Origin: Verrucomicrobiaceae bacterium
GTDB lineage: Bacteria > Verrucomicrobiota > Verrucomicrobiia > Verrucomicrobiales > Verrucomicrobiaceae
Reading direction: 5' to 3'
Assembly (NCBI GenBank): GCA_947458455.1
Contig: CANGYJ010000003.1
Location: 403,119 to 467,118, forward strand
DNA: 64,000 nucleotides
The notes beneath the pieces were generated by a model, which saw only the letters and a program-made list of their open reading frames with translations, was not told where the DNA came from and searched no databases. Within the stretch, counting starts at the first letter, position 1. Every line of letters begins with the position of its first letter. Position numbers and translations under genes: made by a program. Positions 1 to 10,510 of the stretch are shown here, in pieces.

Positions 1-254
1 GGGGCAAGAATGCCCCGGATACGGCTTCCCCCCTCGGAGGGCTGGATTGCATTCCAGCCCAAATGCCATCGGGGACGTCCGATGAGGGATCCGGGATGTA
101 CCAGGGCCATTCCTGGCCCTTCTAGAACCCACGGGGCAAGAATGCCCCGGATACCGCCTCCCCGCCAAACCGCCTCGCCGCCACAAGAGCCCCCTCTTGG
201 CCATCAAACACACCGGTCTTTGCCCTCAAACACACAGCTCTTTGAGGGCAAAGA
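1..254. repeat. Array of short hairpins upstream of hsdM
   Basis: The first 254 bases hold six different short inverted repeats and no convincing gene. They lie at 1-16 and 133-148 (two copies of GGGGCAAGAATGCCCC), 39-60 (stem GGGCTGGA), 67-84 (stem CATCGG), 103-120 (stem AGGGCCA around a TTCC loop) and 217-254 (a perfect 14-bp stem beginning TCTTTGCC, 10-base loop). The stems differ in sequence but share size and small loops, so this looks like a family of palindromes rather than one transposed unit. The last hairpin has no T-tract and is not an obvious terminator. The bases up to 494 show nothing else that I recognise. The function is unknown. Confidence 0.7.
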
Positions 255-494
255 GTCCTTTCCAGACCCCTAAAACCACGAAAAACGCCCCAAAGCCACT
301 CCGCTGAGGGCTTGAAGGCTTCAGAAAACTGTTTCCATGAACATCATGTTCGCCGATTTCGCCGGAGGCCAGTTTCTTCGCACCGATTCCTTCCAGTACC
401 CGCCCGCAACGCCTCGCGTAGCGATGCGGGCAGGCCCTCGTCTCAAAGTCTTGCCATCCACTCCGCTCCCTGCTTGGATAAGAGAAATACCTTC

Positions 495-1886
495 ATGGCC
501 CGCAAAGCATCTTCCAAGCCCGAGTCCAGCAACTCCACCGCCACCATCGGCTTCGAGGCGAAGCTCTGGCTCACCGCCGACAAGCTGCGGAACAACATGG
601 ACGCGGCGGAATACAAGCACGTCGTCCTCGGCCTCATCTTCCTCAAATACATCTCCGACACCTTCGAGGAACACCGCGCCAAGCTCCTCGCCGGCCAGGG
701 CGACTACGCCGGGGCCAATGCCGAGGACCCGGACGAATACAAAGCCGAAAACGTCTTCTGGGTGCCCGCCGATGCCCGCTGGTCTCACCTCCAGGCCAAC
801 GCCAAGCAGCCCACCATCGGTAAGATCGTGGATGACGCCATGGTTGCCATCGAGCGCGACAACCCACGCCTCAAAGGCGTCCTCCCCAAGGACTACGCCC
901 GCCCCGGCCTCGACAAGCAGCGCCTCGGCGAACTCATCGACGTCATCGCCACCATCGAGCTCACCGCCGCCAGCGAGGGCGAGAAGACCCACCGCTCCGT
1001 CGATCTGCTCGGCCGCGTGTATGAGTATTTCCTCACCCGCTTCGCCAGTGCCGAGGGCAAGAACGGCGGCCAGTTCTACACCCCGTCCTGCGTCGTGCGC
1101 TGCCTCGTCGAGATGCTCGCCCCCTACAAAGGCCGCATCTACGACCCCGCCTGAGGCTCCGGCGGCATGTTCGTGCAGTCGGAAAAATTCGTCGAATCCC
1201 ACGGCGGCAAGCTCGGCGACATCAGCATCTACGGGCAGGACAAATGGGCGCGGCGGCAGCGCCCATTTGGTCTCGCAACGCGAGCCCGCAGGGTGAGGCT
1301 GCGGCGGCAGCAGCCGAAACAAAGCAACGCCACCACCCGCCGCCTCGCCGTGATGAACCTCGCCCTGCGCGGCATCGAGGCCGACTTCGGCCCCGAGCAC
1401 GCCGACACCTTCCGCCGCGACCTCCATCCCGACCTCCGCGCCGACTACGTCCTCGCCAACCCGCCCTTCAACGACTCCGACTGGTTCCGCAAGGACGACG
1501 ACGTGCGCTGGCAGTTCGGCGTCCCGCCCAAGGGCAACGCCAACTTCGCCTGGGTGCAGCACTTTATCCACCACCTCGCGCCGCACGGCATGGCCGGCTT
1601 CGTCCTCGCCAATGGCAGCATGTCTTCGAACCAGTCCGGCGAGGGCGACATCCGCCGCGCCCTCATCGAGGCCGACCTCGTGGACTGCATTGTCGCCCTC
1701 CCCGGCCAGCTCTTCTACAGCACGCAGATTCCCGTCTGCCTCTGGTTCCTCGCGAAAAACAAAGCCGCCGACGCCAAACGCGGCTTCCGCGACCGCCGCA
1801 AACAGACCCTCTTCATCGACGCCCGCAAACTCGGCACCCTCATCGACCGCGTCAACCGTGCCCCATCGAATCCGTCTCTCAACTGA
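495..1886 (+). pseudogene. hsdM: Type I R-M DNA methyltransferase subunit HsdM, broken
   Basis: HsdM transfers methyl groups from SAM to adenine in type I restriction-modification complexes. The start at 495 (MARKASSK) gives the usual N-terminal helical domain and then the N6-methylase core. The frame is cut by a TGA at 1152-1154, exactly where the Cys codon of the SAM motif DPACGSGGM is expected (TGC to TGA); the same frame continues directly with GSGGMFVQS. After GQD an 81-base palindromic segment (1242-1322) is inserted in frame before [17 protein letters not shown]. The catalytic NPPF motif is intact (near 1459-1470). The protein ends abruptly after [13 protein letters not shown], where family members normally run for some tens of residues more. 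With hsdS missing and hsdR truncated this is a decayed locus, unless the TGA is a sequencing error. Confidence 0.9.
1242..1322. repeat. 81-nt palindromic element inserted in frame in hsdM
   Basis: These 81 bases separate GQD from SNATTRRLA, which are adjacent in HsdM proteins. The left part is a perfect 11-bp inverted repeat (CAAATGGGCGC at 1241-1251 against GCGCCCATTTG at 1259-1269, 7-base loop). The right part, rich in GCGAGCCCGCAGGGTGAGGC, resembles the repeat DNA at 7063-7095 and 7478-7525. The insertion preserves frame and adds 27 mostly basic residues. Its layout recalls palindromic elements that insert into coding frames in Rickettsia, but I claim no homology. Confidence 0.65.
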
Positions 1887-1889
1887 CTT

Positions 1890-4715
1890 ATGGCCTCACC
1901 AATTCGCTGGCTGCACCTCTCAGATTTCCACGTTGGAAAAGACGACTACGCGGGGCGAAAGATGTTCGATTACAACATCGCGCACGTGAAACAGCGGAAG
2001 GAAGAAGGCTTCGCACCCGACTTGCTCTTCATCACTGGTGACTTGGCGAACAAAGGCCTCAAATCCGAATATGAGGATCTGTGGTTGGAGTTTGTGTTAC
2101 CGCTCCAGGAACTACTTGGAAACAATATCGCCGAGCGAACCTTCGTTGTTCCCGGCAATCACGATGTCGACCGCGACCACAACCAAGCCTTCGGTCGTGA
2201 GGAAATGCTATCGGATTCCAGCCGCCACTTTGACCCGACCGAAAAAGGCCTCAAATCGCGGCAGATGCTTCTGCCGCGCTTCCAAGCCTTCAACGACAAC
2301 GACCAGACCCCGTGCAAAGGGGCGTTCGTAAATGCTGCGGGAGCCTTCTCAACGATGCTGACGCTCGATGGCACAAAAGTCGGCATAGCGGGAATCAACA
2401 CCGCTTGGCTTTGCAAGGATGACCACGACGAGAGGAAGCTGACACCCGGCAAAGGAATGGTCGAACAAGCTCTGAACTCCTTGAAGGAGGCGCAGCTTTG
2501 TATCGTGTTAGGCCATCATCCGCTCGACTGGCTTTTGCCTGCCGAGCAGAAACCTATCAAGAGCCTCTTCGGCCAGAATGCCGTAATATACTTGCACGGC
2601 CATCTTCATGAGGAATGGGCAGAGCCGACATATGGCGGAGGGCATCACTTCTTAGCTATTCAGTCGGGAGCCGCCTTCCAAGCTCGTGAACGCGAGAAGT
2701 GGCGAAATGGCCTTGTGTGGGCCGAAGCCGATTTGGATGTAGGCGAACTTCGCCTTCAAGCTCGCCGCTGGATTCCAAACCAACAGGCATGGGTGCCTGT
2801 AACCGAAGCATTCCACGAGAATCACCGTAAGGGCGACTGGTGGCACTATCCGCTTCCGGGCACTGAGCTAGCCAAGAAGCTTGCCCAATCCCCTGTGTCT
2901 CTCGCCAAGCCCGTGCCAAAGGGCTGGTCAATTTCCAAGTCCAGCGAACTCGCCCAGCATCTTGTTCCAATAGACGAGGACGCAGCGGTTCGCTTCTTCA
3001 ACGGTGCTGCCCCGTCATGGGCGACTGCTCTGTCAACTTCCATTCCCCGCCGGAACATAGTTGCCGCCCTCACTGCTCGTTTTCAGGATGCAGAGACTGT
3101 CACTCGTCCCATCGTCACAGTTTTGCTGGCCGCTGGGTGCGAAGGAAAGACAACCGCGCTGCTTCAAGCGGCTCACCAAGTGGTGCAGAATAAACCCGAG
3201 TGGCATATTTTACGACGCGGCGATGATGCCGAGCCCTTGCAGCCTGCGGAAATCCTTCCTCTATTGAGCAAGGAGCATCGTTGGCTCGTCGTGATAGACG
3301 AAGCTGACCGCGTCGCGAAAAGTGTCGTAGAACTCCTCCCTCGACTGCCCAGCCAACTCCAAGGACGGGTTCATTTTCTCTTAGCGTGCCGTGACTCGGA
3401 CTGGTTGGGGTCACACGCGAATGAACTCAAATGGTCAAGCGTCTGCGATTTCCAGCAGAAGCGTTTAGCTGGCCTCGGCATGGCAGACGCAGAGGCTGTA
3501 GTTGCGGCTTGGGCGTGCTTCGGGAAGCTCGGGCTCGGAGACTTGGCAAACGTCCCAGAAAACAAGCGGGCTGCGCTCCTGGATAAAAAGGCTCACGAAG
3601 AGGCGATGACGAATCAAGGGGCTTTCTTTGGTGCGCTGCTAGCCGTTCGCCACGGAAGTGATTTACCAAACCACGCGAGGCTGATGTTGGAGCGCTTGAG
3701 CCTGCGACAAATTCCTGGAGGCTCAACGCTACGGCAGGCCCTTGGATTTATCGCGGCGATGCATTCAGAAGGCTTGGAGTTTCTGTCTCGTCCGGTGCTG
3801 GCACAGGCTTTGGCATGTCCACTGGCACGACTACATCGGGAAGTCCTCGTGCCATTGGGTCAAGAAGCTGCGGCTACTGTCACATCATCATCTGTTTTCA
3901 CGCGTCACCGGCGAATCGCAGACGCCATTGTTTCTGTTTTGGCGACAGACTTTGCTACGGATGTATCCGTTCTTTTTCTGACTCTCGCAACCGCCGCAAT
4001 CGACACTTATAAAGACGGTGTTACTGTTCCGGACTTGGCGGCGTGGCGTTACCGGATCGCCGAACACTTTTTTGAAACAGGCAGAACTGACCTTGCGCTC
4101 GAGATTGCCAGAGCGGTCCTCGACCATGAAAATGACAATGCAATGACTCGGACAAATGTTGCGAACCTGTTTCGAAAAGCCGAACAACCAGAGATTGCTG
4201 TGGAGGTTTTCAGGAAGGTTCCGACTTCCGCGAAACTTGACCGCGGCTTCTTCTTCGAGTGGTCCGCTGCAGAAGGAAGCAGTGGAGACCAAATAGCAGC
4301 CAATATTCTCGCCGCGTTCTCACTGAGCGATGACTGTCCTGCTGCTCGAGTGGCGAACGATGATGCTAAGAAAGTGTTGGCAGGGCTTGGGGTGTCCTTC
4401 GCGGAACTGTTTGTGAAGTATCGTGAGACGGCGTTTCGAGACGGTCGTGTTGCGGTCGCGATTCTCGGCCAGCAACTGCGGCTCGACCCCACAACCGCAA
4501 GCTACTTCAAAAAGCATATTGAGGAAGGAAAAGCAGACGGCGCAGCAGTGCCCGCCGTCGATGAGGCTTTCGTCCTCTTCAAAAACGGGGTGTCAGTTGC
4601 GGAATCCATCGGGGTCAATGACCGCGTCGGAACTTTCGTTCCGGATGCAGCTCATCTCGACTTCGCTGGATTGCAGCGGTTAATTTATGCGTCCATCGAG
4701 TCCGGGCAGAGGTAG
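1890..4715 (+). CDS. Calcineurin-like phosphoesterase fused to STAND-like NTPase, putative defence protein
   Basis: This is a 941-residue multidomain protein. Residues 1-270 are a calcineurin-like metallophosphoesterase with all metal motifs visible: D12xH14, GD 50-51, GNHD 89-92, GHH 208-210 and GHLH 237-240. A P-loop NTPase follows, with Walker A-like GCEGKTT around 416-422, Walker B LVVIDEADR 466-474 and a sensor-like ACRDSD near 499-504. After it come a probable winged-helix part and TPR-like helices to the C-terminus. Phosphoesterase effector, NTPase switch and repeat sensor is the layout of STAND/Avs-type immune proteins, so an abortive antiphage role is inferred. It starts 3 bases after the broken hsdM stop and occupies the place of hsdS and the 5' part of hsdR. 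Its codon use is visibly less GC-rich than either neighbour, which points to transfer. The substrate of the phosphoesterase cannot be told. Confidence 0.85.
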   Translation: MASPIRWLHLSDFHVGKDDYAGRKMFDYNIAHVKQRKEEGFAPDLLFITGDLANKGLKSEYEDLWLEFVLPLQELLGNNIAERTFVVPGNHDVDRDHNQAFGREEMLSDSSRHFDPTEKGLKSRQMLLPRFQAFNDNDQTPCKGAFVNAAGAFSTMLTLDGTKVGIAGINTAWLCKDDHDERKLTPGKGMVEQALNSLKEAQLCIVLGHHPLDWLLPAEQKPIKSLFGQNAVIYLHGHLHEEWAEPTYGGGHHFLAIQSGAAFQAREREKWRNGLVWAEADLDVGELRLQARRWIPNQQAWVPVTEAFHENHRKGDWWHYPLPGTELAKKLAQSPVSLAKPVPKGWSISKSSELAQHLVPIDEDAAVRFFNGAAPSWATALSTSIPRRNIVAALTARFQDAETVTRPIVTVLLAAGCEGKTTALLQAAHQVVQNKPEWHILRRGDDAEPLQPAEILPLLSKEHRWLVVIDEADRVAKSVVELLPRLPSQLQGRVHFLLACRDSDWLGSHANELKWSSVCDFQQKRLAGLGMADAEAVVAAWACFGKLGLGDLANVPENKRAALLDKKAHEEAMTNQGAFFGALLAVRHGSDLPNHARLMLERLSLRQIPGGSTLRQALGFIAAMHSEGLEFLSRPVLAQALACPLARLHREVLVPLGQEAAATVTSSSVFTRHRRIADAIVSVLATDFATDVSVLFLTLATAAIDTYKDGVTVPDLAAWRYRIAEHFFETGRTDLALEIARAVLDHENDNAMTRTNVANLFRKAEQPEIAVEVFRKVPTSAKLDRGFFFEWSAAEGSSGDQIAANILAAFSLSDDCPAARVANDDAKKVLAGLGVSFAELFVKYRETAFRDGRVAVAILGQQLRLDPTTASYFKKHIEEGKADGAAVPAVDEAFVLFKNGVSVAESIGVNDRVGTFVPDAAHLDFAGLQRLIYASIESGQR

Positions 4716-4737
4716 GACGTGGCTTTGGGGTATTTAG

Positions 4738-6957
<2,220 letters not shown>

Positions 6958-7782
6958 ATAAAGAGGCCTTCAGAACAGCCTCGCGCTGCGCAACCGGGCG
7001 GCCAGCGCTTGCTGGCGCTCGCCCATGGCATCCCGGTTGACTCCCTTGTTCCACCCCGTTGACTCGCTTCGCTCACCCTTCGGGCAGCCTAACGGCAGTT
7101 TGCCCCGGTGCGTTTGGAAGAACATGGGCCCGGCTATTTGCCTTCGGCCATCTCCACTGCGTTCCGGTTCCGCTGCGCTCCGGTTCCCTCCGGTCGGTTG
7201 TGTCGCCCGGCGGGTCATGCAGGCAGGATCTGTGCTGGAATCGGATGAACCAAGAACGAAGAACTACGAACGAAGAACCTCTGTGCCCTTCCGTGTGTTC
7301 CGTGTCTTCCGTGGTTGTCCTGCCTTGAGCCGCGAGCGGAGTCGCGGACGACTTCACGGGGCCCGAGGGAATACTCGATTGCTGAATGCTGATTTCTGAT
7401 TTTTGAAGGGGGAGCACCTGAAACCTGAACCGGGAGGAGGAGGAGGAGGAGGAAGAGAGCCGAGCGAAGCGAGGCAGACAGCCAAAGGCTGCCCGCAGGG
7501 AGAGCAAAGCGAATCAACGAGGAAGATGGCACTGAGCACTGAACACCGAAGCTCTATCCTTTGCGGTCCTTGCGATCCTTTGCGGCGATTCCTGGCTTGG
7601 GGCAGAACGGGCTTAAGCCCGAACTACGAACGAAGAACTGCGGACAGGAGTATCCGCGCTCCCTTTCTCCCCATCTCCAAGTCTCCTTGCCCTTCGCTTT
7701 TCTGCCTCGTGGCTGAATAAAAATGCCTGCGCGGCATCCATGAGCCGTGCAAACTGGCAAGGTGACTTCCCCCACGGCTCCG
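6958..7782. other. Repeat-rich intergenic region, no gene supported
   Basis: About 820 bases without a believable gene; the open frames overlap each other on both strands and contain only low-complexity translations. Two related segments lie in opposite orientation, near 7063-7095 and 7478-7525, sharing the pattern GTTGAYTCGCTTYGCTC followed by CGGGCAGCC. Other pieces are the word repeats GAACTACGAACGAAGAAC (near 7260 and 7622), CTCTGTGCCCTTCCGTGTGT (near 7283), GCTGATTTCTGATTTTTGAA (near 7389) and a GGA run near 7434-7455. A palindrome AACGGGCTTAAGCCCGAA lies near 7607-7624. The same words recur near 9541, 9660, 27714 and 27841. Confidence 0.7.
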
Positions 7783-9516
7783 ATGACGAACAACGACGCG
7801 CTGCGTCGGCTGCTGGGGTTTGCGCGGGGGCATTGGCGGATGGCGGCGGGGCAGATGGGGCTGGCGGTGGCGGGGACACTGCTCATCCTGGTGTTTCCGG
7901 GGGTGGTGCGGTGGTTCATGGATGAGATCATCCCGTCGAAGAATGTGGGCGGGATCTGGCAGGCGGGGCTGCTGGCGCTGGGGGCCTTCACGGTGCGGGA
8001 GGCGCTGTTTTATGTGCGGACGCGGCTGAGCTGCGCCTTTGAGCAGGCGATGATCACGGATCTACGGGGTCAACTGCACCGCAAAATGGCGCATCTGCCG
8101 CTGCGCTGGTTTGATCATCAGACGACGGGGGATGTGATGACGCGGCTGGCGGATGATGTGCCGGCGACGCAGCGGGTGATCCTGGAGGGCATCGAGCAGG
8201 GGGCGACGGCGGTGCTGCAAATCATGCTGACGGCGGTGGTGATGCTGGTGGTGGATGCGCGGCTGGCGCTGATCGTGATGGCGCCGACGCCGCTGATCGC
8301 GGCGGGTGGGTGGATTTACAGCCGCTGGGTCTCCCCCCGGAGCACGGCGGCGCGGGAGGCGACGAGCCGGCTGAATGACACGCTGCATGATACGATCACG
8401 GGGATCCGGCAGGTGAAGAGCTTCACGGCGGAGGAGGCGCGGCAGGCGCAGTTCACGGTGGCGAGCGAGGACCTGAAGCGGCGGCAGACGCATCTGATGG
8501 CGGCGTGGGCGTTTTATGCGCCGTCGATGACGCTGCTGGGCAATGCGGGTCTCATTTGGCTGCTGATGGCGGGGGCGGGATGGTGCATCCGCGGGGAGAT
8601 GTCGCCGGGGCAACTGATGCAGTTCATCCTGCTGGTGGGCTTTTTGTATGAACCGATCGCCCGGCTGCATGGGGTGAACCAGACGCTCATGAACGGTCTG
8701 GCGGCGGCGAAGCGGGTCTTTGAGATCCTAGACGAGAAGGACGTGGAGGACCTGGAGGCGGGCCGCGAGCTGCGGGAGGTGCGGGGGGAGGTGGCGTTCC
8801 GCGAGGTGAGCTTTGGCTACCATGAGGATCGGGAGATCCTGCATGGGATTACGTTTGAAGCGTTACCGAGGCAGACGGTGGCCTTTGTGGGGGCGACGGG
8901 GAGCGGGAAGAGCACGCTGTTTCAACTGCTGACGCGGTTCTACGAGCCGCAGAAGGGGGTGATCGCGCTGGATGGACTGCCGTTGAAGGAAGTGAGCAAG
9001 GCGTCACTACGCAAAGCGGTGGGATATGTAACGCAAGAGGCGTTCTTATTTGCCGGGACGGTGCGGGAGAATCTGCGCATCGGTCGTGAAGACGCCTCCG
9101 AAGATGAAATGTGGCGTGCGTTACATTTGGCCTGCGCGGAGGAGTTTGTGCGAGCGATGCCGGGCGGCCTGGATGCGGAGGTGGGGGAGCGTGGGGTGCT
9201 GCTGAGCGGCGGGGAACGGCAGCGGCTCGCGATGGCGCGGGCCTTTTTGAAGGATGCGCCCGTTTTGCTGCTGGATGAGGCGACCTCAGCGGTGGATGCG
9301 AAGTCCGAGCATCTGATCCAGCAGGCTTTGGACACGCTGCGGCAGGACCGGACGTGTTTCATCATTGCGCATCGGCTGGCCACGATCACCAAGGCGGATG
9401 TGATCCATGTGATGCAGCATGGGCGCATCATTGCCAGCGGCACGCATGAGCAGCTCCAGGCGCAGAATGGGTATTACCGCGAGCTGGTGGCGCACTCGGC
9501 GCTGGCGTCTGCGTGA
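7783..9516 (+). CDS. ABC exporter, fused membrane and ATPase domains (MsbA type)
   Basis: A half-transporter of about 577 residues that should work as a homodimer in the inner membrane, exporting a lipid, lipid-linked molecule or drug. The N-terminal 300 residues form the six-helix type 1 exporter domain, with the coupling segment WFDHQTTGDVMTRL. The nucleotide-binding domain carries Walker A GATGSGKST (about 370-378), a Q-loop VTQEAFLF, signature LSGGERQRL (about 474), Walker B VLLLDEATS (about 494) and the switch His in IIAHRLATI. I chose the ATG at 7783 (MTNNDALRRL) because the 12 codons before it do not look like an exporter N-terminus. No accessory protein is adjacent, so the substrate is open. 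Confidence 0.9.
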   Translation: MTNNDALRRLLGFARGHWRMAAGQMGLAVAGTLLILVFPGVVRWFMDEIIPSKNVGGIWQAGLLALGAFTVREALFYVRTRLSCAFEQAMITDLRGQLHRKMAHLPLRWFDHQTTGDVMTRLADDVPATQRVILEGIEQGATAVLQIMLTAVVMLVVDARLALIVMAPTPLIAAGGWIYSRWVSPRSTAAREATSRLNDTLHDTITGIRQVKSFTAEEARQAQFTVASEDLKRRQTHLMAAWAFYAPSMTLLGNAGLIWLLMAGAGWCIRGEMSPGQLMQFILLVGFLYEPIARLHGVNQTLMNGLAAAKRVFEILDEKDVEDLEAGRELREVRGEVAFREVSFGYHEDREILHGITFEALPRQTVAFVGATGSGKSTLFQLLTRFYEPQKGVIALDGLPLKEVSKASLRKAVGYVTQEAFLFAGTVRENLRIGREDASEDEMWRALHLACAEEFVRAMPGGLDAEVGERGVLLSGGERQRLAMARAFLKDAPVLLLDEATSAVDAKSEHLIQQALDTLRQDRTCFIIAHRLATITKADVIHVMQHGRIIASGTHEQLQAQNGYYRELVAHSALASA

Positions 9517-9540
9517 GGGGGGAGTTCCGGGGATAGGTTC

Positions 9541-9692
9541 ACCACAGAGGACACGGAGATGCACCGAGTTTTTGCAGGAGGGCAGAGAATGGAGACGAGC
9601 GAGTCAAAGCTGCCCATGCTCAGGGTAGCGTCGGGTTCCGGGCGTGACCGTTCCCGTCTCTGTGTTCCTCCGTGATCTCTGTGGTCGAGAAT
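9541..9692. repeat. Inverted pair of ACCACAGAG-type word repeats
   Basis: The sequence ACCACAGAGGACACGGAGAT begins at 9541, and a reverse-oriented relative (TCTCTGTGTTCCTCCGTGAT and then CTCTGTGGT) ends near 9692. The two lie between the ABC exporter and the convergent hydroxylase gene. The same words occur in inverted arrangement at 27796-27871 and singly near 7283. No coding potential is seen between them. Confidence 0.6.
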
Positions 9693-9701
9693 GCAGGCCG
9701 A

Positions 9702-10280
9702 TCACGCTTCCACTGGCTGCACACACGGCACCGAGGGACCGGTGGCCTGGGCAAAGCGGGTCTTTGAGCGGACCATGAGGGTACCGAGGCAGTAGTCCGC
9801 GAGAGGAAAGACCACATTGAAGTTCTTGTGCATGTAACGGTGATGCAGGAGGTGGTGGCCGTTGAGGCGGCGGAAGACCCAGGGCTTTTCCACGCGGCGC
9901 TGCTTGGGCAGGTGCATGCACCAATGGATGTACTCATAGGTGCCATAGTAGCCGGTGATGGCGATGATGGCTCCGACGAGGAAGGCGAAGTGCCCGGTGA
10001 GCAGGGCGACGGCGAGGGACGGCAGGGAGCCGAGGAGGATGAGCACGGGGCCGTTCCACCAGGCCATGGGGATGGTCTCTTTGTCTTTTTCCTGGACGAG
10101 GTGGTAGGTGTGATCGGCCTTGAAGACCTGATGATGCACGACAGCGTGCGCTTGGAAGGCATAACGGAAGCTGCCGACGGGGCGATGCATCACAAACTTG
10201 TGGATCGACCATTCAAAGAAGGAGGCGAAGATCACATTCGCGCCGATTCCGGCGGCGCACCAAAGCAGGAGTTCGTTCAT
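9702..10280 (-). CDS. Fatty acid hydroxylase / sterol desaturase family membrane protein
   Basis: A 192-residue integral membrane protein with about four hydrophobic helices and the clustered histidines of the di-iron hydroxylase superfamily: HKFVMH near residue 27, HAVVHH near 45, HWCMH near 120 and HHLLHHRYMH near 140. The spacing fits the fatty acid hydroxylase (PF04116) fold, which uses O2 and a di-iron centre to hydroxylate or desaturate lipids. The substrate could be a fatty acid, sterol or carotenoid; small carotenoid-hydroxylase-like members share this size. It stands alone, convergent with the ABC exporter, with repeats on both sides. Confidence 0.75.
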   Translation of the reverse strand: MNELLLWCAAGIGANVIFASFFEWSIHKFVMHRPVGSFRYAFQAHAVVHHQVFKADHTYHLVQEKDKETIPMAWWNGPVLILLGSLPSLAVALLTGHFAFLVGAIIAITGYYGTYEYIHWCMHLPKQRRVEKPWVFRRLNGHHLLHHRYMHKNFNVVFPLADYCLGTLMVRSKTRFAQATGPSVPCVQPVEA

Positions 10281-10307
10281 GGGGTGGGGTTCGAGGCGGT
10301 TGCGGCA

Positions 10308-10373
10308 GGGCTGTTAAGGGGCTGTTAAGGGGCTGTTAAGGGGCTGTTTAGGGGCTGTTTAGGGGCTGTTTAG
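10308..10373. repeat. 11-bp tandem repeat (three plus three copies)
   Basis: Three copies of GGGCTGTTAAG are followed by three copies of GGGCTGTTTAG and a broken seventh copy (GGGCTCAG). The array lies 27 bases upstream of the hydroxylase start and about 140 bases upstream of the next rightward gene. The clean switch from one variant to the other after three copies suggests expansion of each variant by slippage. Confidence 0.9.
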
Positions 10374-10510
10374 GGGCTCAGCGAGGGCGGCGATGCTGGG
10401 ACAGTTCAATCTGAAAAACCAGCCCTTTTATCCAGAAACTTCGTTTCACGGCGTGCGGCCTCATTTGGCATCGAAAGAATCCCTGCTACGGCTTCGTCAT
10501 TTCCGCCCGC

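Noticed and set aside
1152..1154. Selenocysteine at the HsdM TGA
   Set aside because: The Cys position is tempting, but I could not support a SECIS hairpin just downstream, and the locus is damaged in several other ways.
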